64,000 nt of DNA from Bacillus sp. OK048. Lineage in GTDB: Bacteria > Bacillota > Bacilli > Bacillales > Cytobacillaceae. The stretch lies in NCBI RefSeq assembly GCF_900103525.1, contig NZ_FNHN01000007.1:62001-126000 (forward strand), given 5' to 3'. Every line of letters starts with the position of its first letter. Position 1 is the stretch's first letter. Under the pieces are notes generated by a model, which was not told where the DNA came from, searched no databases, and worked only from the letters and a program-made list of their open reading frames with translations. Positions 1 to 8,291 of this stretch are shown here, in pieces. A program made the translations under genes and the position numbers.

Positions 1-460
1 TCACGCCAACAACCGCCATTGAGGCATTCCCCCCCAATCCTCTGGCCACTTCTATTGCAACAGGGGTTGTAAGAGATTTAGGGATGATTGATAGCGTAAC
101 TGGATGAATTAACCTAAATATCTTAGCTAAGATGCTGACACTTACCATCCCAGAAATGGCACCGATTAAAACCCCTCCCAAGATTGGAAGCATATGAGTC
201 ATTAAAAAGTGACGTTGTTTATACAAAGGATAAGCAAGCGCCACAACGGCTGGTCCCAAAAGAGAGTTAATCCACTGTCCGCCTATCATATAGCTTTTAT
301 AAGGAATATTAAGCACTACAAGGATGATGATAATCAGAACGGTAGCAGTTAAAACGGGAATGAAAAACGAATATGAAAAACGCTTGTATAATCGGGTCAT
401 CACAAAAAAGGCAAAGACCGTTAATAAAATCATCGAGATTGAGAATAGTGCTTGCTGCAA
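1..460 (-). CDS. LrgB/CidB family membrane protein (partial)
   Basis: Integral membrane protein of the LrgB/CidB family, thought to work with CidA/LrgA-type proteins in murein hydrolase control or in export of small metabolites. The frame is open to the left edge, so the C-terminus lies outside. The visible part is hydrophobic and carries the family motifs LGPAVVALAYPLYKQ and SLTTPVAIEVA. The start is uncertain: TTG at 460 has an AAAGGA-type site upstream, and ATG at 433 overlaps the cidA-like stop by ATGA. The gene is translationally coupled to the upstream CidA-like gene, the usual order for this pair. The family call is firm; the physiological role is not. Confidence 0.85.
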   Translation of the reverse strand, partial: MQQALFSISMILLTVFAFFVMTRLYKRFSYSFFIPVLTATVLIIIILVVLNIPYKSYMIGGQWINSLLGPAVVALAYPLYKQRHFLMTHMLPILGGVLIGAISGMVSVSILAKIFRLIHPVTLSIIPKSLTTPVAIEVARGLGGNASMAVVGV

Positions 461-834
461 TCCTGTTCATCCTTTCTTTTTTGTGCTTTCTTTTCAAAAA
501 ATTGGCTTGCCGTCCCTGCTATTGCAATGGTAATGACGGTGCTTATTAGAATGACGATAAAGAGTAGCACACCGCGAAGGGAAAGCAAGGAAGGGTAATT
601 CATGATACCGACTGTAGCAGGAATAAGACATAATGTTAATATACTTAACAGAAAACCTGCTCCCTGCTCAATAAACCTTACTGGGATGATTTTTAAACAT
701 AAACAAATGAAAAGTAATAGTAGTGCAATTATACTACCCGGAATCACCAGGTGAAAAAAGTTTTGAATAGCCGTTCCAATGAAGAGAAAAATATATAAAA
801 TGCAAATTTGCAAAACAATGATTAGGAATTTCAT
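430..834 (-). CDS. CidA/LrgA family holin-like protein
   Basis: Small membrane protein of 134 residues, usual for the CidA/LrgA family. It has four hydrophobic segments and a family-type IPGSIIALLLLF motif near residue 33. The C-terminus is charged (FFEKKAQKRKDEQ), as expected for a cytoplasmic tail. These proteins resemble phage holins and act with LrgB/CidB in cell-lysis control or overflow-metabolite transport. Its stop overlaps the possible ATG start of the downstream lrgB-like gene, so the two form an operon. No LytSR or CidR regulator is seen in the window. Which of Cid or Lrg it corresponds to cannot be decided here. Confidence 0.85.
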   Translation of the reverse strand: MKFLIIVLQICILYIFLFIGTAIQNFFHLVIPGSIIALLLLFICLCLKIIPVRFIEQGAGFLLSILTLCLIPATVGIMNYPSLLSLRGVLLFIVILISTVITIAIAGTASQFFEKKAQKRKDEQDCSKHYSQSR

Positions 835-991
835 ATGTGCAGTGTCCCTCTAATGAGAGATAACATCCTACCTTCTTTCTCAAAAGTGAACTTAAAATCT
901 AAAACCTATTATACACTCATTGATGAACTGGTGGCTTCCAAATGTTTTTAGCAACAATTGGGTTGTGGCAGGCGCTGTTTTTAACTACCAG

Positions 992-1019
992 TTGACGTAT
1001 TTTAATAATATGCTATATT
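992..1019 (+). promoter_or_regulatory. Sigma-A-like promoter of the lysine-riboswitch operon
   Basis: The -35 box TTGACG (992-997) and -10 box TATATT (1014-1019) are separated by 16 bases, upstream of the riboswitch leader. Transcription would begin near 1026. The 835-991 stretch upstream holds no recognisable gene or site. Confidence 0.6.
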
Positions 1020-1060
1020 ATATAGAAATAATTTAATAGGACCTCACTTTTTTTTACAGT

Positions 1061-1235
1061 GAGGTAGAGGCGCGATATTTAACAGTTTTTAGTGGAGCTT
1101 GAGAAGCTATGATGCTAAGGAGAAGGAAATGTCGCCGAAGTTTGCAATATTCTTCAGTATTGCATGCTGGGTCTGCAGTTAAGAGCTGCAGGACTGTCTC
1201 AGTAAACTCCCGAGTTTATTGAGTTGTGCTATCTC
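1061..1235 (+). promoter_or_regulatory. Lysine riboswitch (L box)
   Basis: The sequence has the conserved L-box landmarks in order: GAGGTAGAGGCGCG at the 5' side, GGAGAAGGAAATGTCGCCGAAG, CTGGGTCTGCAG, CTGCAGGACTGTC, and GTGCTATCTC at the 3' side. GAGGTAG (1061-1067) pairs with CTATCTC (1229-1235) to close P1. The internal CTGCAG pairs form a further stem. An intrinsic terminator follows at 1279, so the likely mechanism is lysine-induced premature termination. This predicts that the downstream ABC importer carries lysine or a related cationic amino acid. Confidence 0.9.
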
Positions 1236-1278
1236 ATTTGAGATAAAAGAGAGGACTTTAGGGCAACTAGTGCATAGT

Positions 1279-1309
1279 GCGACCTGAGTATACCTCAGGT
1301 CGCTTTTTG
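1279..1309 (+). terminator. Riboswitch-controlled terminator
   Basis: GCGACCTGAG and CTCAGGTCGC form a strong GC-rich stem with a tiny loop, followed by TTTTTG. It lies between the L box and the first gene, the expected place for the expression platform. Confidence 0.85.
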
Positions 1310-1343
1310 TCGTAATTTTATAGAAAACAGGAGGAGAGACAGT

Positions 1344-2177
1344 ATGGCGAACAAGGGAACATTATTTATTATATTATTGATTTCAACCATTCTTCTTTTA
1401 GCAGGGTGCGGCTCAAGTAAGGATTCTAATTCAGGATCATCAGAAAATACATTTAAGGTAGGTCTTGAAGCGGGATATGCTCCATTTAACTGGACACAAA
1501 ATGATGATTCCAACGGTGCAGTTAAAATAGATGGCTCTAAAGAATATGCAGGTGGCTATGATGTCGAAATCGCTAAAAAGTTGGCGGAAGGTTTAGGAAA
1601 AGAATTAGTGATTGTTAAAACAGAATGGGATGGGCTTGTACCAGCGTTAGCATCAGGCAAAATTGATGCCATCATTGCTGGTATGTCACCGACAGCAGAA
1701 CGGAAGGAAACCATTGATTTTTCGGATAATTACTATACATCCAATTTAGTTATGGTAGTGAAAAAGGGCAGTAAATATGAAGGAGCTACTTCTATTCAAG
1801 ATTTTAAGGGAGCAAAAATAACAGCTCAATTAAATACGTTCCACTATTCAGTGATCGATCAAATTAAAGGGGTAGACAAGAAAACGGCGATGGACAATTT
1901 CCCAGCGATGAGGGTGGCTCTTGAATCAGGAATGATCGATGGATACGTTTCAGAGCGTCCAGAAGGTGTTAGTGCATCAGCTGCAAATGAAAACTATTTA
2001 ATGGTTGAATTTGAAGATGGTTTTAAGACATCAGCAGATGATACCGCAATCGCTGTCGGGCTTAAAAAAGGCAGTGAATCTACAGATAAAATCAATGAAA
2101 TTTTAAAAGGTATCTCAGAAGAAAACCGTACAAGTATTATGGATACTGCTATTAAGAATCAACCAGCAGCCCAATAA
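1344..2177 (+). CDS. Amino-acid ABC transporter substrate-binding lipoprotein (probably lysine)
   Basis: Extracellular solute-binding protein of family 3, 277 residues. The N-terminus is a lipoprotein signal ending LLLAGC, with the modified Cys at 22. A Ser/Asn-rich linker leads into the binding domain, which starts VGLEAGYAPFNW and includes the SGKIDAIIAGMSPTAERK motif typical of polar amino-acid binders. An AGGAGGAGAG ribosome site precedes the ATG. It is the first gene of a three-gene importer under a lysine riboswitch, which is the main reason to predict lysine as substrate; the family alone would also allow arginine or others. A stem-loop after the gene probably keeps its mRNA level above that of the permease. 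Confidence 0.9.
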   Translation: MANKGTLFIILLISTILLLAGCGSSKDSNSGSSENTFKVGLEAGYAPFNWTQNDDSNGAVKIDGSKEYAGGYDVEIAKKLAEGLGKELVIVKTEWDGLVPALASGKIDAIIAGMSPTAERKETIDFSDNYYTSNLVMVVKKGSKYEGATSIQDFKGAKITAQLNTFHYSVIDQIKGVDKKTAMDNFPAMRVALESGMIDGYVSERPEGVSASAANENYLMVEFEDGFKTSADDTAIAVGLKKGSESTDKINEILKGISEENRTSIMDTAIKNQPAAQ

Positions 2178-2186
2178 AAAAATGGT

Positions 2187-2221
2187 AAAACCGGCTGTAT
2201 ATCAACATACAGTCGGTTTTA
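2187..2221 (+). terminator. Intercistronic stem-loop after the binding-protein gene
   Basis: AAACCGGCTGTAT (2188-2200) pairs with ATACAGTCGGTTT (2207-2219) with one G-T type pair, followed by TTATAC. The weak T run suggests partial termination or 3' protection rather than a full stop, since the permease genes follow with no new promoter seen. Confidence 0.65.
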
Positions 2222-2242
2222 TACAGTAGAGGAGGATAAAAG

Positions 2243-2971
2243 ATGAGTCTTGAGTGGGTCATTAAAATAGTCACGGAAAACTGGCCTATGTTCCTTCGTG
2301 GCGCTGGTTTAACACTTTTGATTGCTCTAATTGGAACGATTATTGGGGCAATAATTGGATTAGTAGCAGGGGTAATACGAACGATTCCAGTACCTGAACG
2401 TGGAGCGAAAAAGGTATTTTTAAAAGTGATTAACATAATCCTTTCTATCTATATTGAATTATTCCGTGGAACACCGATGATTGTCCAAGCGATGGTTATT
2501 TATTTTGGTTCTGCGTTAGCATTTGGAATAGATATGAATGTTTTTACTGCAGCGATCATTGTTGTGTCGATCAATACAGGAGCCTATATGGCAGAAATTG
2601 TTCGTGGCGGGGTTGTTTCGATTGAAAAAGGACAATTCGAAGCCGCACATGCGATTGGAATGAATCATGTCCAAACGATGTGGAATGTTGTATTACCACA
2701 AGTTATTCGCAATATTCTTCCTGCAACAGGCAATCAATTTGTGATTAATATTAAAGATACGTCCGTTCTAAACGTTATTTCTGTTACAGAGTTATACTTC
2801 GTAACAAAATCGATTTCCGGAAATAACTTTAGATATTTTGAATCATTTTTCGTAGCCTGTATGATTTATTTTGTGATGACCTTTATTGTAACAAGAATAT
2901 TGCTATACATTGAAAAGAGATTAGATGGGTCGGACAACTATACGATGATTGGAAACGATATTCAAAAATAA
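2243..2971 (+). CDS. Amino-acid ABC transporter permease
   Basis: Membrane permease of the His/Glu/Gln/Arg type, 242 residues, with about five hydrophobic helices. The EAA loop that docks the ATPase is visible as [18 protein letters not shown] around residues 132-150, followed by [13 protein letters not shown]. It has an AGGAGG site before the ATG. The stop (2969-2971) abuts the ATPase gene. With a single permease gene the channel would be a homodimer. Substrate is inferred from the riboswitch, not from the permease. Confidence 0.9.
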   Translation: MSLEWVIKIVTENWPMFLRGAGLTLLIALIGTIIGAIIGLVAGVIRTIPVPERGAKKVFLKVINIILSIYIELFRGTPMIVQAMVIYFGSALAFGIDMNVFTAAIIVVSINTGAYMAEIVRGGVVSIEKGQFEAAHAIGMNHVQTMWNVVLPQVIRNILPATGNQFVINIKDTSVLNVISVTELYFVTKSISGNNFRYFESFFVACMIYFVMTFIVTRILLYIEKRLDGSDNYTMIGNDIQK

Positions 2972-2991
2972 TGGGAGAAGGAGGAGAGCAT

Positions 2992-3726
2992 TTGGAAAAG
3001 ATTATTGATATTCAACATTTAAACAAATCCTTCGGAACGCATGAAGTATTAAAAGACATTAACTTTTCAGTGAAAAAAGGAGAAGTAGTCTCCATTATCG
3101 GTTCCTCAGGGTCTGGTAAATCAACTCTTCTTCGTTGTATTAATCTATTAGAAAAACCAAGTGGCGGGCAAATTATCTATCATGGTGAAAATATACTTGA
3201 TGACAAGCATGATGTAGCCGATTACCGAAAACATTTAGGCATGGTGTTTCAGCAATTTAACTTATTTAACAATCACAATGTTCTTAATAACTGTGTGGTA
3301 GGACAAGTAAAAGTATTAAAGCGCTCTAAGGAAGAAGCCGAAAGAGTAGCGATGAAGTACTTGAAGGTTGTTGGTATGGACAAATATATCAACGCAAAAC
3401 CAAAGCAGCTATCCGGTGGCCAAAAGCAGCGTGTGGCAATTGCAAGAGCGCTTTCCATGGAACCAGATGTGATGTTATTTGATGAACCAACATCCGCTCT
3501 TGATCCAGAAATGGTAGGAGAAGTTTTAAAGGTCATGAAGGAACTTGCAGAGTCAGGTCTTACGATGTTAATTGTTACCCACGAAATGGAATTTGCCAAA
3601 GAAGTATCTGATCGAGCTGTATTTATGGACAAAGGAGTTATTGCGGAAGAAGGAAGTCCAGAGCAAATTTTCAATCATCCAACACAAGATCGTACGAGGG
3701 AATTCCTAAAACGCACGTTAAAATAA
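2992..3726 (+). CDS. Amino-acid ABC transporter ATP-binding protein
   Basis: Cytoplasmic ATPase of a polar amino-acid importer, about 244 residues. It has Walker [10 protein letters not shown], signature LSGGQ, Walker B VMLFDEP and the switch His in VTHEM. I take TTG at 2992 as the start because AAGGAGGAGA sits just upstream; the in-frame ATG at 2971 has no such site and would add seven residues lying on the ribosome site itself. It closes the riboswitch operon and is followed by a terminator. Confidence 0.9.
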   Translation: MEKIIDIQHLNKSFGTHEVLKDINFSVKKGEVVSIIGSSGSGKSTLLRCINLLEKPSGGQIIYHGENILDDKHDVADYRKHLGMVFQQFNLFNNHNVLNNCVVGQVKVLKRSKEEAERVAMKYLKVVGMDKYINAKPKQLSGGQKQRVAIARALSMEPDVMLFDEPTSALDPEMVGEVLKVMKELAESGLTMLIVTHEMEFAKEVSDRAVFMDKGVIAEEGSPEQIFNHPTQDRTREFLKRTLK

Positions 3727-3730
3727 TGAT

Positions 3731-3780
3731 GGGGTCAGTTTCCTTCGCTTTAAGGCGTTTGAGGACTGCCCTCTTTTTTA
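3731..3780 (+). terminator. Terminator of the lysine-type importer operon
   Basis: GGGTCAGTTTCC pairs imperfectly with GAGGACTGCCC, followed by TCTTTTTTA. Confidence 0.6.
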
Positions 3781-3832
3781 TAAATGGGTGAATTTTCCTC
3801 TGAACTAAAGTATAATTCAATAAAAAAGGCTA

Positions 3833-4774
3833 ATGGGACGTGAGGTTAAGGTGAAAAGAATAACGGTTGAAAACTTGGTTCAGAAGTTTTCATTGAAAGT
3901 GCTGGCTGGAGAAAGTCAACTGCATAAAGTGGTAACACAATCACGAGTACACCGTCCGGGACTAGAGTTTGTCGGCCATTTTGATTTTTTCCCTACAGAG
4001 CAGGTTCAAATATTGGGGAAGAAGGAAATTACCTATTTACATAAATTAAGCCACGAAGAACGTAAATTGCGAATTGGAAATATTGTTCACTATCACCCCC
4101 CATGTTTCATTGTAACGGCTGGTGAAGAAGGACTTACCTATTTGGTTCACCATTGTAAGGATCAGGGTATCCCCTTGTTAGTAACAAACAAGCCAGAGAT
4201 AACTTCAGAATTCATCAGTAAATTGGATGCGTATCTAATCAAGGAATTAGCCCCCGAAATGGCAGTACATGGAGTTTGTATGAATGTGTCTGGCATTGGG
4301 ATCTTACTTCGCGGAAACTCAGGAGTAGGAAAAAGTGAAACAGCACACACATTAATCCGCCGCGGACACAGACTGGTGGCCGATGATATCGTCGTTCTAA
4401 AGAAGCTTAGTCAACAAACGATTATAGGTACTCATGATGAGAAAACCAAGGAGTTTTTGGCTCTTCGCAGTATTGGCCTGTTGAATGTGGTGCGGCTTTA
4501 CGGCCGCAAGGCATTTCAAGATGAAACACGAATTACCCTTGATATTAATTTGACGAAATGGGAAAAAGATGCCTTGTATAATGATTTGGATCAGGAAATT
4601 AACTATACAGACTATATGGGTGTTAAGATTCCCTCAATGGAAATTCAGCTCCAGCCTGGACGCGATGTGGCGGGGTTAATTGAGGCAGCAGCAAATAACT
4701 GGTATTTGAAGCAGCAAGGATATAGCGCAGCCGAAGAGTTCATGAGCAGGATTGAAGCAGATATAAACAAGTAA
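3833..4774 (+). CDS. HPr kinase/phosphorylase-like protein with altered signature
   Basis: Full-length homologue of HprK, the bifunctional enzyme that phosphorylates HPr on serine in carbon catabolite control. It is 313 residues from ATG 3833, or 307 from GTG 3851, which has a GTGAGG site and better matches the family start. The N-terminal domain aligns with HprK (SRVHRPGLEFVGHF). The C-terminal domain keeps the P-loop GNSGVGKSE (about 161-169), RRGHRLVADD and PGRDVAGLIEAAA. The HprK signature, normally E-I-R-G-L-G-I-I-N-V, reads A-L-R-S-I-G-L-L-N-V near residue 210, losing the acidic residue and a glycine. It stands alone, without lgt or ppaX neighbours, so it may be a second, diverged copy. 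Confidence 0.8.
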   Translation: MGREVKVKRITVENLVQKFSLKVLAGESQLHKVVTQSRVHRPGLEFVGHFDFFPTEQVQILGKKEITYLHKLSHEERKLRIGNIVHYHPPCFIVTAGEEGLTYLVHHCKDQGIPLLVTNKPEITSEFISKLDAYLIKELAPEMAVHGVCMNVSGIGILLRGNSGVGKSETAHTLIRRGHRLVADDIVVLKKLSQQTIIGTHDEKTKEFLALRSIGLLNVVRLYGRKAFQDETRITLDINLTKWEKDALYNDLDQEINYTDYMGVKIPSMEIQLQPGRDVAGLIEAAANNWYLKQQGYSAAEEFMSRIEADINK

Positions 4775-4779
4775 AAGGG

Positions 4780-4820
4780 AAAAAGGGTCAGTCATTCACT
4801 GGATTGGGACTGACCTTTTA
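4780..4820. terminator. Bidirectional terminator
   Basis: AAAAAGGGTCAGTC pairs with GACTGACCTTTT, and T tracts flank the stem on both strands. It serves the hprK-like gene and the convergent membrane-protein gene, whose stop overlaps its right arm. Confidence 0.8.
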
Positions 4821-5180
4821 AATATAATAAATTAACAATAGTATGGTAAGTAGGAATAGCAGTGAGATGGCTTGGAATTTAATTCTTTGATAGAAAGAAG
4901 CATTAAACTTTTCTGACGGAAGTGGTTTATCCCGCCATTCTTCAAGATAATCGTTTTGTTTAAACATAATACTATTGAATCTTCTGAACCCGAAGGTTAC
5001 GCCGTCAAAAAAACCGCCTTTTATCGTATACATTAGTAAAACGATCATTAGGTATAGAAAACTAAGATAGAATAATGCATTAATAAAATTCAGCAGATTA
5101 TAAGTTGATGAAAATAGGAAGAAAATCAAAATCGTTAGGATCAAATTGAGCAAAAATCCAGCCCATTTATTTTTAAGCAT
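4818..5180 (-). CDS. Small membrane protein, DUF3899-like
   Basis: 120 residues with two hydrophobic helices near the N-terminus, a central polar segment and a C-terminal helix (LLFLLTILLLIYYI). The middle contains KGGFFDGVTFGFRRF, which I recall as typical of DUF3899 proteins of Bacillus. An AAGGTGA site lies upstream of the ATG. It is divergent from the opp operon, whose leader starts a few hundred bases away. Function is unknown; the family name is from memory. Confidence 0.65.
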   Translation of the reverse strand: MLKNKWAGFLLNLILTILIFFLFSSTYNLLNFINALFYLSFLYLMIVLLMYTIKGGFFDGVTFGFRRFNSIMFKQNDYLEEWRDKPLPSEKFNASFYQRIKFQAISLLFLLTILLLIYYI

Positions 5181-5423
5181 TTCTTTTCACCTTGTCATTA
5201 AAAATATTATTTTGAATTTGTAAATAAGAATACTGGTATTTTAACTTAAATAGTTCAGAAAGTATACTTTATCGGTGTTTTTGAATAGAATAACATCTAA
5301 GATATATTATTTGAATATGAATATTTTTCCTTCAGGAATCTAAGAAGTGTTTATATACCAACTGTAATGTTGCTGTAATCTATAATAGAATAATAATTTT
5401 TTGACTCTTTTATATATTTAGTC

Positions 5424-5453
5424 TTTACAAAAGTAGTAGAAAAATAGTATGAT
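5424..5453 (+). promoter_or_regulatory. Likely oppA promoter
   Basis: TTTACA (5424-5429) and TATGAT (5448-5453) with an 18-base spacer lie about 65 bases before oppA. The rest of 5181-5517 is very AT-rich and shows no gene; other weaker promoter-like matches exist there, so this choice is tentative. Confidence 0.45.
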
Positions 5454-5517
5454 TTCATTAGCTTCTTTTTTAAAAGCGAATTGACAGAAAAATAAAACAA
5501 TAGGAGGTCATTTTTTT

Positions 5518-7191
5518 ATGAAGAAAAAATATGCATGGCTCTTAGCCCTTAGCCTAGTACTCAGCATGTTTCTAGCAGCGTGCTCAGGCGGCAATAAGGA
5601 AACAGCTGATAAGGACAAAAAACCAGCTGAAGAAAAGCCAAAAGTTGATCAAGTATTAAGCTTTATTAATGGTGATACGATTCCTTCTATGGATCCATCA
5701 ATGGTGACGGATGAATATGGAATCCAATTTATTAGTACCACAATGGAAGGTCTATACCGACTTGACGAAAAGGGACAGGCAACGGTTGGTATTGCAAAAG
5801 AGCACAAGGTAAGTGACGATGGGAAAACTTGGACTTTCACTTTACGTGAAGATGCTAAGTGGTCAAATGGTGACCCTGTAACTGCTCACGATTTCGTTTA
5901 TGCTTGGCAGCGTGCAGTTAACCCTGACACAGGATCTGAATATGGTCCATACATGATGGGCGGCGTTATTAAAAACGCTAATGCTGTTAACAAAGGTGAA
6001 GTTCCTGTTGAGGAATTAGGTGTTAAAGCTGATGGCGATTACAAACTGGTTGTTGAACTAGAAAACGCAACACCGTATTTTGAATCTTTAACAACTTTCG
6101 CTACTTTCTACCCATTAAACCAAAAGTTTGTTGAAGAAAAGGGCGATACATTTGCAACTAGCGCTGATACATTATTATCAAACGGACCATTCAAGTTCTC
6201 TGACTGGACTAGTACTGCTCAAAAGTGGGAATTAGTTAAGAACGAAACGTATTGGGATGCAAAAACTGTAAAGTTAGAAAAAATGTCTTATGTAGTAGTA
6301 AAAGAAGCACAAACAGGTGTTGACTTATATGAAAAAGGTGAAGTTGACCGTGCTGGTTTATCATCTGACCTGGTTGATACATACTCAACTCATGATGATT
6401 ACACAGTAGAACCTGATACTTCAGTATTCTACATTAAGATGAATCAAACTAAAAACCCTGCTCTTAAGAACGTAAACGTACGTAAAGCACTCTCTAGAGC
6501 ATTTGATAAGCAAGCATTAGTAGATGAAATCTTAAACAACGGTTCAATCGTTGCTACCGGTTTAATACCAGCTGATTTCGTTCCAACTCCAGATGGAAAA
6601 GACTTCCGCAAAGTTAGTGGAGATCTTGTTAAATTCGATACAGCAGAAGCAAAGAAATACTGGGAAAAGGCTTTAGCTGAACTTGGAACTGATTCAGTAG
6701 AAATTGAATTCCTTGGCGGCGACACCGATGTTTCTAAAATGATGAACCAATACCTTGCAAACCAATTATCAACAAATCTTCCTGGTTTAAAGGTTACTTT
6801 AAAAGAAGTACCATTCAAACAACGTCTAGCATTAGACACAGCTATGGATTATGACATGCAGTTTGCTGGATGGGGACCTGACTTCCTAGATCCATATACC
6901 TTTATGAACCTTTGGTTAACTGATGGTGGAAACAACCAAATGGGCTACTCCAACGCAGAATACGATAAGTTAATTAATGAGACTTCAACAACTTTAGCAC
7001 TAGATCAAAAAGCACGTTTTGATAACTTCTTAAAAGCAGAGAAAATCTTGTTTGAAGATGCAGCAATTGCTCCTGTATATCAAAAAGCAAGCGCAATGTT
7101 AGTGTCTCCAAAAGTACAAGGTGTGTTTACAAACGCATTCGGAGCTACTTATGAATACAAATGGGCTAGCGTTGGTGCTGTTGAAAAGTAA
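5518..7191 (+). CDS. oppA: Oligopeptide-binding lipoprotein OppA
   Basis: Extracellular solute-binding protein of family 5, 557 residues, which captures peptides for the downstream permease. A lipoprotein signal ends FLAACSGG with Cys22, then a Lys/Glu/Asp-rich linker. The domain carries the SBP_bac_5 pattern near DGKTWTFTLREDAKWSNGDPVTAHDFVYAWQR. AGGAGG precedes the ATG with about eight bases' spacing. It heads oppABCDF in the standard order, and a stem-loop after it probably favours excess binding protein. Peptide is the likely substrate class; the exact range cannot be told. Confidence 0.92.
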   Translation: MKKKYAWLLALSLVLSMFLAACSGGNKETADKDKKPAEEKPKVDQVLSFINGDTIPSMDPSMVTDEYGIQFISTTMEGLYRLDEKGQATVGIAKEHKVSDDGKTWTFTLREDAKWSNGDPVTAHDFVYAWQRAVNPDTGSEYGPYMMGGVIKNANAVNKGEVPVEELGVKADGDYKLVVELENATPYFESLTTFATFYPLNQKFVEEKGDTFATSADTLLSNGPFKFSDWTSTAQKWELVKNETYWDAKTVKLEKMSYVVVKEAQTGVDLYEKGEVDRAGLSSDLVDTYSTHDDYTVEPDTSVFYIKMNQTKNPALKNVNVRKALSRAFDKQALVDEILNNGSIVATGLIPADFVPTPDGKDFRKVSGDLVKFDTAEAKKYWEKALAELGTDSVEIEFLGGDTDVSKMMNQYLANQLSTNLPGLKVTLKEVPFKQRLALDTAMDYDMQFAGWGPDFLDPYTFMNLWLTDGGNNQMGYSNAEYDKLINETSTTLALDQKARFDNFLKAEKILFEDAAIAPVYQKASAMLVSPKVQGVFTNAFGATYEYKWASVGAVEK

Positions 7192-7233
7192 GTAAAAAAA
7201 TAGTGTAAATAATGCTATTTAAGAAAAATTGAA

Positions 7234-7268
7234 GGGAGTGTATGCTTTTAGGCATATACTCTCTTTTC
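7234..7268 (+). terminator. Stem-loop between oppA and oppB
   Basis: GAGTGTATGC (7236-7245) pairs with GCATATACTC (7252-7261), followed by TCTTTTCTCC. Position and strength suggest an intercistronic attenuator that lowers permease expression relative to oppA. A promoter for oppB could lie in the remaining 90 bases. Confidence 0.7.
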
Positions 7269-7361
7269 TCCTGTTTGGACTTGAATATTCCGATTATAAC
7301 AAAAATTTTATAATCGCCATGATATAGCGTATAATAAGATAGAAATTTAGGAGGTGCAAAA

Positions 7362-8291
7362 ATGACTCGATATATGCTCCGTCGCATATGGTACATGCTA
7401 ATAACATTATTTATCATTGCGACATTCTCATTCTTTTTGATGAAAATTTTGCCGGGTAGCCCGCTAAGTGCAGAAGATAAATTGAGCGAAGAACAAAAGG
7501 CAATAATCTTAGAGAAGTATGGATTGAATGACCCAATTCCAGTACAGTATGCTAAATATCTTGGTGGACTTGTACAAGGTGACTTTGGTGTATCATTTAA
7601 GTTTGATAATACCCCTGTAACAACAATATTGTTAGACAGAATTGGGCCATCTGCACAAATAGGATTTCAGGCTTTAGTAGTAGGATCAATCATCGGTATA
7701 TTCCTTGGACTAATAGCCTCAATTTTCCGAAACAGCCCAATAGATTTTTCATCTACCATTATTGCTGTTTTAGGTACTTCCATTCCATCGTTTGTATTTG
7801 CAGGATTACTGCAGTATGTATTTGCCGTAAAATTAGGGTGGTTCCCGGTGGCTCTTTGGGGCACATTTGCACATACTATTTTACCTACGATAGCTTTGGC
7901 CATTCACCCAATGGCGACCGCAGCACGTTTTACGAGAACAGAAATGGTAGAAGTATTACATTCCAATTACATCATTACCGCTCGTGCTAAAGGTGTGGCT
8001 GAATCTGGAATTATCTTGAAACATGGATTGCGCAATGCACTTATTCCGTTAATTACCGTTTTGGGTCCAATGGCAGTGGGTTTGATGACTGGTTCATTAG
8101 TTATTGAACAAATTTTTGCTATTCCTGGTATTGGTGAGCAATTCGTTACATCTGTTACTGTAAATGATTACCCAACGATTATGGGAACAACATTATTATT
8201 TGCGTTCGGTTTTATTTTGATTATCTTAATCATTGACCTCCTATATGGATTGATTGATCCTAGAATTAGATTAGCAGGAGGAAATAAATAA
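7362..8291 (+). CDS. oppB: Oligopeptide ABC transporter permease OppB
   Basis: Inner-membrane permease of 309 residues with six predicted helices. It starts with the typical MTRYMLRRIWYMLITLFI and shows the LPGSPLSAEDKLSEEQ segment common to OppB/DppB. The EAA-type loop is near ARAKGVAESGIILKHGLRNALIPLI. Its stop is directly followed by the oppC ATG. It would form the channel as a heterodimer with OppC. AGGAGG precedes the start. Confidence 0.92.
   Translation: MTRYMLRRIWYMLITLFIIATFSFFLMKILPGSPLSAEDKLSEEQKAIILEKYGLNDPIPVQYAKYLGGLVQGDFGVSFKFDNTPVTTILLDRIGPSAQIGFQALVVGSIIGIFLGLIASIFRNSPIDFSSTIIAVLGTSIPSFVFAGLLQYVFAVKLGWFPVALWGTFAHTILPTIALAIHPMATAARFTRTEMVEVLHSNYIITARAKGVAESGIILKHGLRNALIPLITVLGPMAVGLMTGSLVIEQIFAIPGIGEQFVTSVTVNDYPTIMGTTLLFAFGFILIILIIDLLYGLIDPRIRLAGGNK

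Noticed and set aside
2971..2991. ATG 2971 as the start of the amino-acid importer ATPase
   Set aside because: It would translate the AAGGAGGAGA ribosome site; TTG 2992 is correctly spaced.
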